This document shows positions 15,102 to 20,258 of a stretch of DNA of 22,343 nt, piece after piece. Origin of the DNA: a virus; the IMG/VR virus record IMGVR_UViG_3300008110_005133, positions 1 through 22,343 of that record. One strand, 5' to 3'. The position numbers and the translations under genes were made by a program. Every line of letters starts with the position of its first letter. Within the stretch, counting starts at the first letter, position 1. The notes under the pieces were generated by a model, which was not told the origin of the DNA, ran no database searches, and saw only the letters and a list, made by a program, of their open reading frames with translations.

Positions 15102-15791
15102 TTAATTTTGATATTGGCGTTTCTGTTGCCTAGTCCACAATTCAAATATAGTAGGTGCTGTCGGAATTTTCAAGAGGGTCATATTAATATCTTCTAATAG
15201 ATGATATGCCTTCTTGTTATTGCACGAATTACAGCACGTGACTACGTTTTCCCAAATATCCCGACCACCGATGTGACGCGGGAGTACGTGGTCACGGGTC
15301 AAGAATTCGGCAGACCGCATTTGTTGCTTATTTCGACCGCAGTACTGGCAAGTGTACTGGTCACGAATAAATAGATTTCGTTGTGTCAATAGTGCTTTAG
15401 TCCGAAATACCATACGACCCTTTACGAATTGCTTTAACACAATGCTCGTAGGAACAGGAAACGTCTGACTCGGTGACCGCACCACCAACTCTGGATGTTC
15501 TTCGACAATCATCTTCCACTTCTTTAACAAATCACGTGCGAATGCGGCGTATTCATATTCTTCTGCTTTCGAGAAATGCCCAATCGCATCTTCAATAACC
15601 TTTGCATAATCCGCTTTACGAACCATCGCTACGTTTTCATTGTTTCCGCCAAATGAGAACAATTCTGTCTTGTCCTTATTGTTCTTTATCGCGCTGGAAA
15701 TACTCAATACCATGTAGCGATATACCAAAATCTCGTTGTCCTTTAAAAATTGTTGAATGACGGGAAACGACTTGGTTGGTAATTTTAACAT
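15102..15791 (-). CDS. HNH endonuclease with N-terminal extension
   Basis: A 229-residue protein. Residues about 130-200 form an HNH nuclease domain of the McrA type: R-D-Q-Y-T-C-Q-Y-C-G (Cys pair), then T-R-D-H-V-L-P-R-H-I-G-G (catalytic His), N-V-V-T-C-C-N-S-C-N (second Cys pair, N of HNH) and K-K. Before it is a V-P-x-S-I-V-L-K-Q-F-V segment seen in stand-alone HNH proteins. The first 105 residues are helical and unrecognised, so the protein may be a fusion. The ATG at 15791 overlaps the zinc-ribbon gene's TGA, with GGAG 6 bases upstream. It may be a homing or packaging-linked nuclease. Confidence 0.9.
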   Translation of the reverse strand: MLKLPTKSFPVIQQFLKDNEILVYRYMVLSISSAIKNNKDKTELFSFGGNNENVAMVRKADYAKVIEDAIGHFSKAEEYEYAAFARDLLKKWKMIVEEHPELVVRSPSQTFPVPTSIVLKQFVKGRMVFRTKALLTQRNLFIRDQYTCQYCGRNKQQMRSAEFLTRDHVLPRHIGGRDIWENVVTCCNSCNNKKAYHLLEDINMTLLKIPTAPTIFELWTRQQKRQYQN

Positions 15792-16162
15792 CACTTTCTC
15801 CGCTTAGGACTCTTCTTTTTTACTACCTTCTTCTTTGTTGTAACTTTTTTTTCTTTCTTGGGTTTAGGAGCTTCTGGGGTAACTATTTCCCCGGTGTCCT
15901 TTCCCTTTATAAATACTCGACCGTCTGTATGAACGTACCGAGCCTTCAATGCCCAACCACGGGGAAACTTTTCACCGACTGACTTGGGTTTAATACCTTC
16001 TGGCGGAGCGACTTGTTTCTGTACACAATATGCACAGGTAACTGCTCTAATATCGCTTGCCACCGACACAGTAACAAGATTACATCCCTGACATACCAGA
16101 GCTTTACGTTCCATTACGTGTAACTTACCGCCTGTGAACTTTGTAACCTTTTTCTTTAGCAT
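15791..16162 (-). CDS. Four-cysteine zinc-ribbon protein with basic tail
   Basis: A 123-residue protein. Two C-x-x-C pairs (Cys24/Cys27 and Cys43/Cys46) form a zinc ribbon-like module, followed by a G-W-A-L-K-A-R-Y-V-H-T-D-G-R-V-F segment (about 67-84). The last 26 residues are almost all Lys/Arg/Pro/Val, fitting nucleic-acid binding. The start overlaps the preceding stop in TAATG. The family is not recognised; DNA or RNA binding is inferred from the ribbon and the basic tail. Both neighbours are coupled to it. Confidence 0.82.
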   Translation of the reverse strand: MLKKKVTKFTGGKLHVMERKALVCQGCNLVTVSVASDIRAVTCAYCVQKQVAPPEGIKPKSVGEKFPRGWALKARYVHTDGRVFIKGKDTGEIVTPEAPKPKKEKKVTTKKKVVKKKSPKRRK

Positions 16163-16449
16163 TATCTACCTCTGTGACGTTTCCAGTATTTGTACTTGAT
16201 TGTCCATACCCGATGTAAGTCCATCAGATAGGGGCGCGACCACGAATCTTCCCCAACATCTATTATACCTTGTTGGAAGTCTCTTATAAGTTTACGTGCT
16301 TCCAAAAGCTTTGTCAAGTCGTTAGCATTTCTTACTTGTTCAAATATAACTTTATATTCTTCAAGGATACATTGCCGACGAAGTGACGTATCATATCGCT
16401 CTTCCTTGAAAAAAAGTTTACGAATCTGTCCAAGAATTTTTTTGTACAT
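16162..16449 (-). CDS. Small helical protein of unknown function
   Basis: A 95-residue protein, rich in Lys, Arg, Leu and Glu, likely all-helical with a basic start and end (final K-Y-W-K-R-H-R-G-R). A GGAG lies 6 bases before the ATG at 16449, which follows the tmRNA by about 40 bases. The stop overlaps the next gene's start. No domain is recognised. A nucleic-acid-binding role would fit the charge, but that is speculation. Confidence 0.75.
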   Translation of the reverse strand: MYKKILGQIRKLFFKEERYDTSLRRQCILEEYKVIFEQVRNANDLTKLLEARKLIRDFQQGIIDVGEDSWSRPYLMDLHRVWTIKYKYWKRHRGR

Positions 16450-16488
16450 AGGCTACTCCAAAAAAATTGTGATTCGTAACTATTAGAG

Positions 16489-16822
16489 TGGACCTGCAGG
16501 GAGTCGAACCCTGGTCCGAGACTGCTTCTTCCTAAACTTTTATGTACGTAGTTCTTTGTATATTTTCGTCCCCCTCTCGACAAAGAACAAACGTAAGGTT
16601 GACTTAGGCTACGTTCCGTTTGATGTTAGTTACCAGCCGTCACCAACACTACACCACATCTATGAACGATAGTAACCCTATGTGGGTCAGATTACTTCGT
16701 CAGGCTGCTTACGCAGCGAGGGCTAATTGATTGCCAGTTGAAAATTTCGGTCTGTTTTACCAGTCTTACCAAACTGGGTACAAGATTTAAGCCTCTACAT
16801 CCCGTCGAAACCGGTCAGGCCC
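16489..16822 (-). ncRNA. ssrA: tmRNA (ssrA), tag ends in ...NQLALAA
   Basis: A complete one-piece tmRNA of about 334 nt, which rescues stalled ribosomes. The 5' end (GGGCCTG) pairs with CAGGTCC at the 3' end as a 7-bp acceptor stem. The 5' end is followed by the GGTTTCGACGGG motif typical of tmRNA, and the T arm (CAGGG, loop TTCGACT, CCCTG) is perfect. Helix 2 can form between CTTAAAT near the 5' end and GTTTAGG before the 3' end. The tag frame, 16735-16709, begins with GGC at nt 88 (E. coli resumes at nt 90) and encodes GNQLALAA followed by TAA. CCA is not encoded. Confidence 0.93.
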
Positions 16823-17268
16823 TATTTTACATCAAATACTTTGTCAGTTACCTTCCATATTCCTGTTATGCCGAACACTCGTTGATACATTGAGATATCT
16901 TTAATTCGTCTATTAGATGGGTCGTATACTGTTCCGTCTTTTAACATCACAACTGCATGCATTCCAGGCGGATTGCTTGACCATACATCTACTATGTGAA
17001 TTGGAGCGAATGGGTTGACGGGCCACTTCGGAATTAACAACTTATTAGGTTCGTATTCGTGACTGATTCGTTGTATTGCATATCCATTTTTTGATAGGTA
17101 CTGGTCAACGATACCATCTTCTACGCCTTGATATCGACCTTCATTTTCCCAATGTTCGTATATTTCTTTGATGACTCGTTGGAGAGTTTTGCCTGTGACC
17201 ATAGCGAGACACGCAGGGACACAACTATTTGTCAACGTTGCTTTTACGTATTTCGTTGGTTTCTCCAT
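16822..17268 (-). CDS. C39-like cysteine peptidase homologue
   Basis: A 148-residue papain-like fold protein resembling the C39 peptidase domain that trims leader peptides. The expected active site is present: N-S-C-V-P-A-C-L-A-M (Cys16 as nucleophile after the typical Asn/Gln position), G-M-H-A-V-V-M (His104) and V-Y-D-P-S (Asp116). The family's usual C-G-P-A motif is replaced by C-V-P-A. No transporter or leader-peptide gene is beside it, so its substrate is unknown. Start ATG 17268 with GGAG 7 bases upstream. Its TAG stop shares its last base with the first base of the tmRNA. Confidence 0.75.
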   Translation of the reverse strand: MEKPTKYVKATLTNSCVPACLAMVTGKTLQRVIKEIYEHWENEGRYQGVEDGIVDQYLSKNGYAIQRISHEYEPNKLLIPKWPVNPFAPIHIVDVWSSNPPGMHAVVMLKDGTVYDPSNRRIKDISMYQRVFGITGIWKVTDKVFDVK

Positions 17269-17314
17269 AACCGCTCCACAATAGACGTATATTTAAATAT
17301 CAAATATATAAGGT

Positions 17315-17446
17315 TTACTTCCGTTTTCCTTCCTTTTGACGGGAAATTTGTTCCTTCAACGCATCTACATAGCGTTGACCAAGTGCTTCAGCTTCCTTCA
17401 TAAAATCTTCTGTTTGTACTAATACATTTAATTCGTTCGGATGCAT
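17315..17446 (-). CDS. 43-residue protein of unknown function
   Basis: A short frame with an ideal AAAAGGAGG Shine-Dalgarno 5 bases before the ATG at 17446. It encodes an acidic N-terminus and a helical middle ending in a basic R-Q-K-E-G-K-R-K tail. The spacing of its ribosome site and its position directly after a clear terminator support a real gene. No family recognised. Confidence 0.68.
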   Translation of the reverse strand: MHPNELNVLVQTEDFMKEAEALGQRYVDALKEQISRQKEGKRK

Positions 17447-17463
17447 AATAACCTCCTTTTAGG

Positions 17464-17499
17464 TAAAAAGGGGACTCCATCTAACGACAGAATCCCCTT
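17464..17499 (-). terminator. Rho-independent terminator after the tRNA region
   Basis: On the minus strand AAGGGGATTC (17499-17490) pairs with GAGTCCCCTT (17477-17468) in a 10-bp stem, with a T-G and otherwise Watson-Crick pairs, followed by TTTA (17467-17464). It sits between the last tRNA-like element and the 43-residue gene, so it ends the tRNA/lipoprotein transcript. Confidence 0.82.
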
Positions 17500-17503
17500 G
17501 AAG

Positions 17504-17574
17504 AGCGGTTCCACGGAGTTGCACCGGACCTGTTGGCTGGACGCCAACCGTGCTATCTATTACACTAGAACCGC
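17504..17574 (-). tRNA. Aberrant tRNA-like sequence, Gly(UCC)-type anticodon
   Basis: Minus strand. A 7-bp acceptor stem (GCGGTTC / GAACCGC), a D stem (GTGT/GCAC) and a perfect 5-bp anticodon stem (GTTGG/CCAAC) frame the loop CGTCCAG, whose centre is TCC. Position 33, normally U, is G, and the T loop (TGCAACT) also has G at the normally U position 55. The T stem is imperfect. CCA is not encoded. It may be a degraded or unusual tRNA, since a normal tRNA-Gly(UCC) is at 18443. I am unsure whether it is charged. Confidence 0.55.
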
Positions 17575-17578
17575 AAAA

Positions 17579-17612
17579 AAGGTAGGGACCGGCGTTCAAG
17601 AGTATGTCCCAT
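17579..17612 (-). terminator. Possible weak terminator after the lipoprotein gene
   Basis: On the minus strand GGGAC and GTCCC can pair (5 bp) around a 16-base loop, with TTTTTT four bases after the stem. It lies between the lipoprotein stop and the tRNA-like element. The short stem and the gap to the T run make this weak, and it would block read-through to the tRNA-like sequence. Confidence 0.3.
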
Positions 17613-17613
17613 T

Positions 17614-17781
17614 TTAATTTCCCCGTTTTCTAGATTCGCCGTGGGAAACGTCAAGCTTTGCAGTCGAATCGGTAATTACAATCGGTGCGGCAGTGCTATC
17701 TGCTGCAACTTCGCCTTGTGTTTCCTTTGCTGCACATGCTGAAAGACTGATTACTGCGACTGCGAGAATGAACTTGTACAT
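17614..17781 (-). CDS. Small outer-membrane-type lipoprotein
   Basis: A 55-residue protein with a classic lipoprotein signal: M-Y-K start, hydrophobic F-I-L-A-V-A-V-I-S and the lipobox L-S-A-C, so Cys16 would be lipidated. The mature part is about 40 residues, acidic in the middle and basic at the end. GGAG lies 8 bases before the ATG at 17781. Placed between tRNA genes. Its size resembles Rz1-type outer spanins, which help in the last step of lysis, but it lacks their proline-richness and no inner partner is clear, so it may do something else. Confidence 0.7.
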   Translation of the reverse strand: MYKFILAVAVISLSACAAKETQGEVAADSTAAPIVITDSTAKLDVSHGESRKRGN

Positions 17782-17820
17782 TGTGTACGCTCCATAAAAA
17801 GTTAATGTAACCTACTTCGA

Positions 17821-17893
17821 GTTGCCCCCCGTGGATTCGAACCACGATTAGCGGATCCAAAGTCCGCAGTCCTGCCATTGAACGAGAGGGCAA
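17821..17893 (-). tRNA. tRNA-Gln (UUG)
   Basis: Minus strand. Acceptor TTGCCCT / GGGGCAA, an anticodon stem GCGGA/TCCGC with loop CTTTGGA (anticodon TTG, codon CAA), a T arm CGTGG-TTCGAAT-CCACG. CCA is not encoded. A promoter with TTGACG/TATATA lies upstream at 17934-17963. Confidence 0.92.
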
Positions 17894-17933
17894 TGCGGGG
17901 GATGTGTTGTGAGATATCAGCTCACTCATTAAA

Positions 17934-17963
17934 AATATATAGGCGGACACACCACTTCGTCAA
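17934..17963 (-). promoter_or_regulatory. Sigma70-type promoter for tRNA-Gln and the lipoprotein
   Basis: On the minus strand TTGACG (17963-17958) is followed by TATATA (17941-17936, 16-base spacer) or TATATT (17939-17934, 18-base spacer). An AGGCGG...CCGCCT inverted repeat (17941-17946 and 17975-17980) flanks the -35 and spacer, so the promoter might be regulated by a protein or by folding. Confidence 0.6.
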
Positions 17964-17980
17964 GCTTCCCCAAACCGCCT

Positions 17981-18003
17981 GCTAGTTTCCATACTAAACT
18001 AGC
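17981..18003 (-). repeat. 8-bp inverted repeat, hairpin
   Basis: GCTAGTTT (17981-17988) pairs perfectly with AAACTAGC (17996-18003) around a 7-base loop. It lies directly between the terminator hairpin at 18005 and the promoter's AGGCGG repeat. No gene is in this piece, so it is probably part of the leader or trailer structure. Confidence 0.6.
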
Positions 18004-18004
18004 C

Positions 18005-18033
18005 AAAAAGTCTCTAGGCCTAACGACCCTAGA
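18005..18033 (-). terminator. Probable terminator after the 30-residue gene
   Basis: On the minus strand TCTAGG (18033-18028) and CCTAGA (18018-18013) form a 6-bp stem with a 9-base loop, followed by GAC and TTTTT (18009-18005). It lies about 85 bases beyond the small basic gene's stop. Confidence 0.55.
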
Positions 18034-18038
18034 ACCCG

Positions 18039-18099
18039 CCCTATCATTTTAAAAGTCTTTCCATTCGCCCGAAGGCTATTTACGAGGTGAAAGGTAGGG
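18039..18099 (-). repeat. Nested hairpin with UUCG tetraloop
   Basis: Minus strand: TAGGG/CCCTA (arms 18095-18099 and 18039-18043) encloses a CTTTC/GAAAG stem, which encloses a GCC-TTCG-GGC hairpin with a stable UUCG loop (near 18068-18077). The layered structure suggests a folded RNA, perhaps a processing or stability element. No coding frame of note. Confidence 0.5.
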
Positions 18100-18117
18100 A
18101 AAAGGCCTCGGATAGAA

Positions 18118-18210
18118 CTAATGCTTACGTTTTCTGTTTTTCCAACGATTGTTTCGTTTCTTTGAGCCAATCTTACGACGACCCTTACCGCACTTTTTTG
18201 GATGTGGCAT
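18118..18210 (-). CDS. 30-residue highly basic protein
   Basis: A short frame from ATG 18210 to TAG, with AGGAG 6 bases upstream. Of 30 residues about half are Lys or Arg, with one Cys and three His-or-Asn turns, starting M-P-H-P-K-K-C-G. This resembles small ribosomal-type or nucleic-acid-binding peptides, but I do not recognise it. It lies between tRNA-Glu and the hairpin array, and shares the promoter upstream of tRNA-Glu. Confidence 0.6.
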   Translation of the reverse strand: MPHPKKCGKGRRKIGSKKRNNRWKNRKRKH

Positions 18211-18231
18211 ATACAGCTCCTTGAACGTTCA

Positions 18232-18303
18232 TACCGCGTACGGGAATCGAACCCGTCTTACCGGAGTGAAAGTCCGGCTTCCTAGCCGATAGAAGAACGC
18301 GGC
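18232..18303 (-). tRNA. tRNA-Glu (UUC)
   Basis: Minus strand. Acceptor GCCGCGT / ACGCGGT with a G-U first pair, an anticodon stem CCGGA/TCCGG with loop CTTTCAC (anticodon TTC, codon GAA), and T arm ACGGG-TTCGATT-CCCGT. Discriminator A. CCA is not encoded. A promoter lies at 18320-18348. Confidence 0.93.
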
Positions 18304-18319
18304 GTGGTATAGAAATATA

Positions 18320-18348
18320 AATATAAACAACACTTCCAAATTTGTCAA
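18320..18348 (-). promoter_or_regulatory. Sigma70-type promoter for tRNA-Glu
   Basis: On the minus strand TTGACA (18348-18343), 17 bases, then TATATT (18325-18320). Both hexamers are near consensus. It lies between tRNA-Leu and tRNA-Glu, giving tRNA-Glu and the 30-residue gene their own start. Confidence 0.75.
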
Positions 18349-18354
18349 GTCCCA

Positions 18355-18438
18355 TGCTCTCGGTGGGAGTCGAACCCACACGCCTTGAGGGGCGGCGGAT
18401 TTTGAGTCCGCTACGTCTGCCGATTCCGTCACAAGAGC
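18355..18438 (-). tRNA. tRNA-Leu (CAA)
   Basis: Minus strand, long variable arm as expected for Leu. Acceptor GCTCTTG / CGAGAGC, anticodon stem GCGGA/TCCGC with loop CTCAAAA (anticodon CAA, codon TTG), T arm GTGGG-TTCGACT-CCCAC. Discriminator A. CCA is not encoded. Confidence 0.93.
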
Positions 18439-18442
18439 AAAG

Positions 18443-18514
18443 AGCGGGTAGAGGGAGTCGAACCCTCGTCACCAGCTTGGAAGGCTGGGGTAATAGCCGT
18501 TATACGACACCCGC
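18443..18514 (-). tRNA. tRNA-Gly (UCC)
   Basis: Minus strand. Acceptor GCGGGTG / TACCCGC, anticodon stem CCAGC/GCTGG with loop CTTCCAA (anticodon TCC, codon GGA), T arm GAGGG-TTCGACT-CCCTC. Discriminator U, as in bacterial tRNA-Gly. CCA is not encoded. It lies 4 bases from tRNA-Leu and 3 bases from tRNA-Val, so the three are one transcript. Confidence 0.93.
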
Positions 18515-18517
18515 GTA

Positions 18518-18591
18518 TGGGTAGTGAGGGATTCGAACCCCCGACCCTCTCGGTGTAAACGAGATGCTCTAACCAACTGAGCTAACCACCC
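18518..18591 (-). tRNA. tRNA-Val (UAC)
   Basis: Minus strand. Acceptor GGGTGGT / ACTACCC, D arm with GCTCAGTTGG, anticodon stem TCTCG/CGAGA with loop TTTACAC (anticodon TAC, codon GTA), T arm with loop TTCGAAT. Discriminator A. CCA is not encoded. First gene of the tRNA run, right after a promoter. Confidence 0.93.
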
Positions 18592-18606
18592 GTGAACCAT
18601 ACACTA

Positions 18607-18634
18607 AATATATACGACCCGGCCAATTTGTCAA
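18607..18634 (-). promoter_or_regulatory. Sigma70-type promoter for the tRNA-Val/Gly/Leu run
   Basis: On the minus strand TTGACA (18634-18629), 16 bases, then TATATT (18612-18607). It lies 15 bases before tRNA-Val. The CCCCTTGACAA context is shared with the UV endonuclease promoter. Confidence 0.72.
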
Positions 18635-18652
18635 GGGGTACTTATTAATATA

Positions 18653-19663
18653 TTATATTCCGTTTGGGGTCATAGACCAAGTAATTTCTTCTATATCGGT
18701 ATTTTGATATAAAATATCGTTTATTTGGGAGGTGAACTCTTTTAGAGTAGATACCTCATGCAGTGTATTGTTGTGAATATATTTAAATACCCCAACCTGC
18801 TCCAATATATCTGCCTTGTTGATAATAAGGTCCGTGACCCCATTAATATTTGCTGCCTTAATGACCCCATCCATATCTAACCACCGAACCTTCCGCTTCC
18901 GACCCGTGGTTGCGCCAAACTCACCACCAGCTTCTTGAATCTTTTGAAGGTCAGCATCATTTTCATCTTGAAACGTAGTCTTGAATCCAGAATACGTTTC
19001 GTATGCCTTCATAATACCATACACATATCGTAACTTTTGTGGAGGAAGTCCGTTCAGAATAGCAGACCCAATCGTGCAATGCGAACTAGTCACGTATGGA
19101 TAATCACCCCAATCAATGTCAATTTGGAATCCTTGTGCCCCTTCACACAAAATACGCTTTTGATTTCCAGAAAATAATACTTCGTAGATGTCACAAACTT
19201 TAAAATCAGTAATTGAACTTAAATCTAAGTCTCCAATACGCGTTCCTTGTCGTGAATACTTATCACGATATGCTGGACCAATTCCTTGACGGGTGGTACC
19301 AATTCGTGAATCTTTACTATCTTCATCGAGGTGATATCCGAATACTACATGTGTTCGTTTGTCAACAAATATCAATCCATCGGTGTAAACACCTTGGGCT
19401 TGTAAGTCACGAATTTCTTCTACCAGCTTTTGGATATTAACAACACATCCCAATCCGATATAGCTTGGGATACCAAACAATACACCGATAGGAACTTGGT
19501 GGGTCACAATCTTTTTTCCATCGTGATATACCGTGTGTCCTGCGTTTGCTCCACCATTATACCGAAGAACCATATCATAGTTCTTGGCAAGAGCGTGAGC
19601 AACTTTACCCTTTCCCGTATCACCTGCTTGTAAATCTACGATTACATCAGCGTATTGAATCAT
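18653..19663 (-). CDS. Adenylosuccinate synthetase family protein (PurA/PurZ)
   Basis: A 336-residue GTP-dependent synthetase of the PurA fold. The P-loop is G-D-T-G-K-G-K (14-20), with Asp15, the PurA catalytic base position, kept. G-G-A-N-A-G-H-T (37-44) holds the catalytic His43. Later come I-G-T-T-R-Q-G-I-G-P-A-Y (about 121-132), E-G-A-Q-G (about 174-178), Y-P-Y-V-T-S-S and E-F-G-A-T-T-G-R. It is about 95 residues shorter than bacterial PurA and lacks the C-terminal S-T-G-P-x-R block, matching archaeal PurA and phage PurZ sizes. PurA makes succinyl-AMP from IMP; PurZ makes a 2-aminoadenine precursor from dGMP. Which one is not settled by the motifs. Confidence 0.92.
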   Translation of the reverse strand: MIQYADVIVDLQAGDTGKGKVAHALAKNYDMVLRYNGGANAGHTVYHDGKKIVTHQVPIGVLFGIPSYIGLGCVVNIQKLVEEIRDLQAQGVYTDGLIFVDKRTHVVFGYHLDEDSKDSRIGTTRQGIGPAYRDKYSRQGTRIGDLDLSSITDFKVCDIYEVLFSGNQKRILCEGAQGFQIDIDWGDYPYVTSSHCTIGSAILNGLPPQKLRYVYGIMKAYETYSGFKTTFQDENDADLQKIQEAGGEFGATTGRKRKVRWLDMDGVIKAANINGVTDLIINKADILEQVGVFKYIHNNTLHEVSTLKEFTSQINDILYQNTDIEEITWSMTPNGI

Positions 19664-19678
19664 AACCTTTATCCTCTA

Positions 19679-20182
19679 TTAGATACTATCTACTTTAATT
19701 CGTGTCATATCAAACAAGTCACCAGGATCTTTCTTTCGTGGTCGTGGAAACGCGACTTGTGCATGCGTATACAGTGGTTTTCCACGACTATCTGGGTATC
19801 GTTGGTGTAACATTGTAACCAACGATTGTAAACTTGCGTATTGTTTATCGGTGTATGGAGTAGTATTTCTACCTTGCAAACAAATACCGATACTAAAATT
19901 ATTCCAATTGACCAACCCATCAAACCAAGAAATTCCCGCATGTTTTGCAACATATTTTGGGTCAACAAATTGATATATCTTTCCACTTTTGTCTATAAAA
20001 TAATGATAAGACAATCTACGACGACGAAGAACTTGGTGTGTCGTTCTTGCATCCATATTTCCACCGTCATTATGTATAACAATTACGTTATTTGTTGTAT
20101 CTCGTAATGTTTTTGATGGAAGTGGTAATTTTGCGATAGGCACTGCTTGTAATGCTAGTGCAAATAGTAAAATTTTATACAT
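19679..20182 (-). CDS. Secreted N-acetylmuramoyl-L-alanine amidase (amidase_2)
   Basis: A 167-residue zinc amidase that cuts the peptide from peptidoglycan. Residues 1-16 or so are a signal peptide (M-Y-K, then I-L-L-F-A-L-A-L-Q-A). The mature part shows V-I-V-I-H-N-D-G-G (first zinc His), S-Y-H-Y-F-I-D-K-S-G-K-I-Y-Q, A-K-H-A-G and a final T-H-A-Q-V-A-F-P-R-P-R-K-K-D-P-G-D-L-F-D, the typical second zinc His and D-P-G. I chose the ATG at 20182 with GGAGG 5 bases upstream over a frame-start at 20194. A sigma70-type promoter precedes it, so it is expressed on its own. Confidence 0.9.
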   Translation of the reverse strand: MYKILLFALALQAVPIAKLPLPSKTLRDTTNNVIVIHNDGGNMDARTTHQVLRRRRLSYHYFIDKSGKIYQFVDPKYVAKHAGISWFDGLVNWNNFSIGICLQGRNTTPYTDKQYASLQSLVTMLHQRYPDSRGKPLYTHAQVAFPRPRKKDPGDLFDMTRIKVDSI

Positions 20183-20195
20183 AAGAACCTCCATA

Positions 20196-20225
20196 AATAT
20201 AAAATGGGGATTAACAGATTGTCAA
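20196..20225 (-). promoter_or_regulatory. Sigma70-type promoter for the amidase gene
   Basis: On the minus strand TTGACA (20225-20220) is followed by TATATT (20201-20196, 18-base spacer) or TTATAT (17-base spacer). The spacer's CCCC can pair with GGGG just upstream of the -35, so the region may also fold. It probably drives the amidase and PurA/PurZ genes. Confidence 0.65.
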
Positions 20226-20258
20226 CCCCCACCTATATAACTATCTTTTAAAAAGAAA

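Noticed and set aside
18185-18524. Frames of 60-95 codons over the tRNA genes
   Set aside because: They run through structured tRNA genes and would encode tRNA sequence; no ribosome sites support them.
16489-18591. Attachment site (att) at tRNA or tmRNA genes
   Set aside because: tRNA and tmRNA genes are common integration sites, but no integrase or direct repeat was seen, and a T4-like phage is normally lytic.
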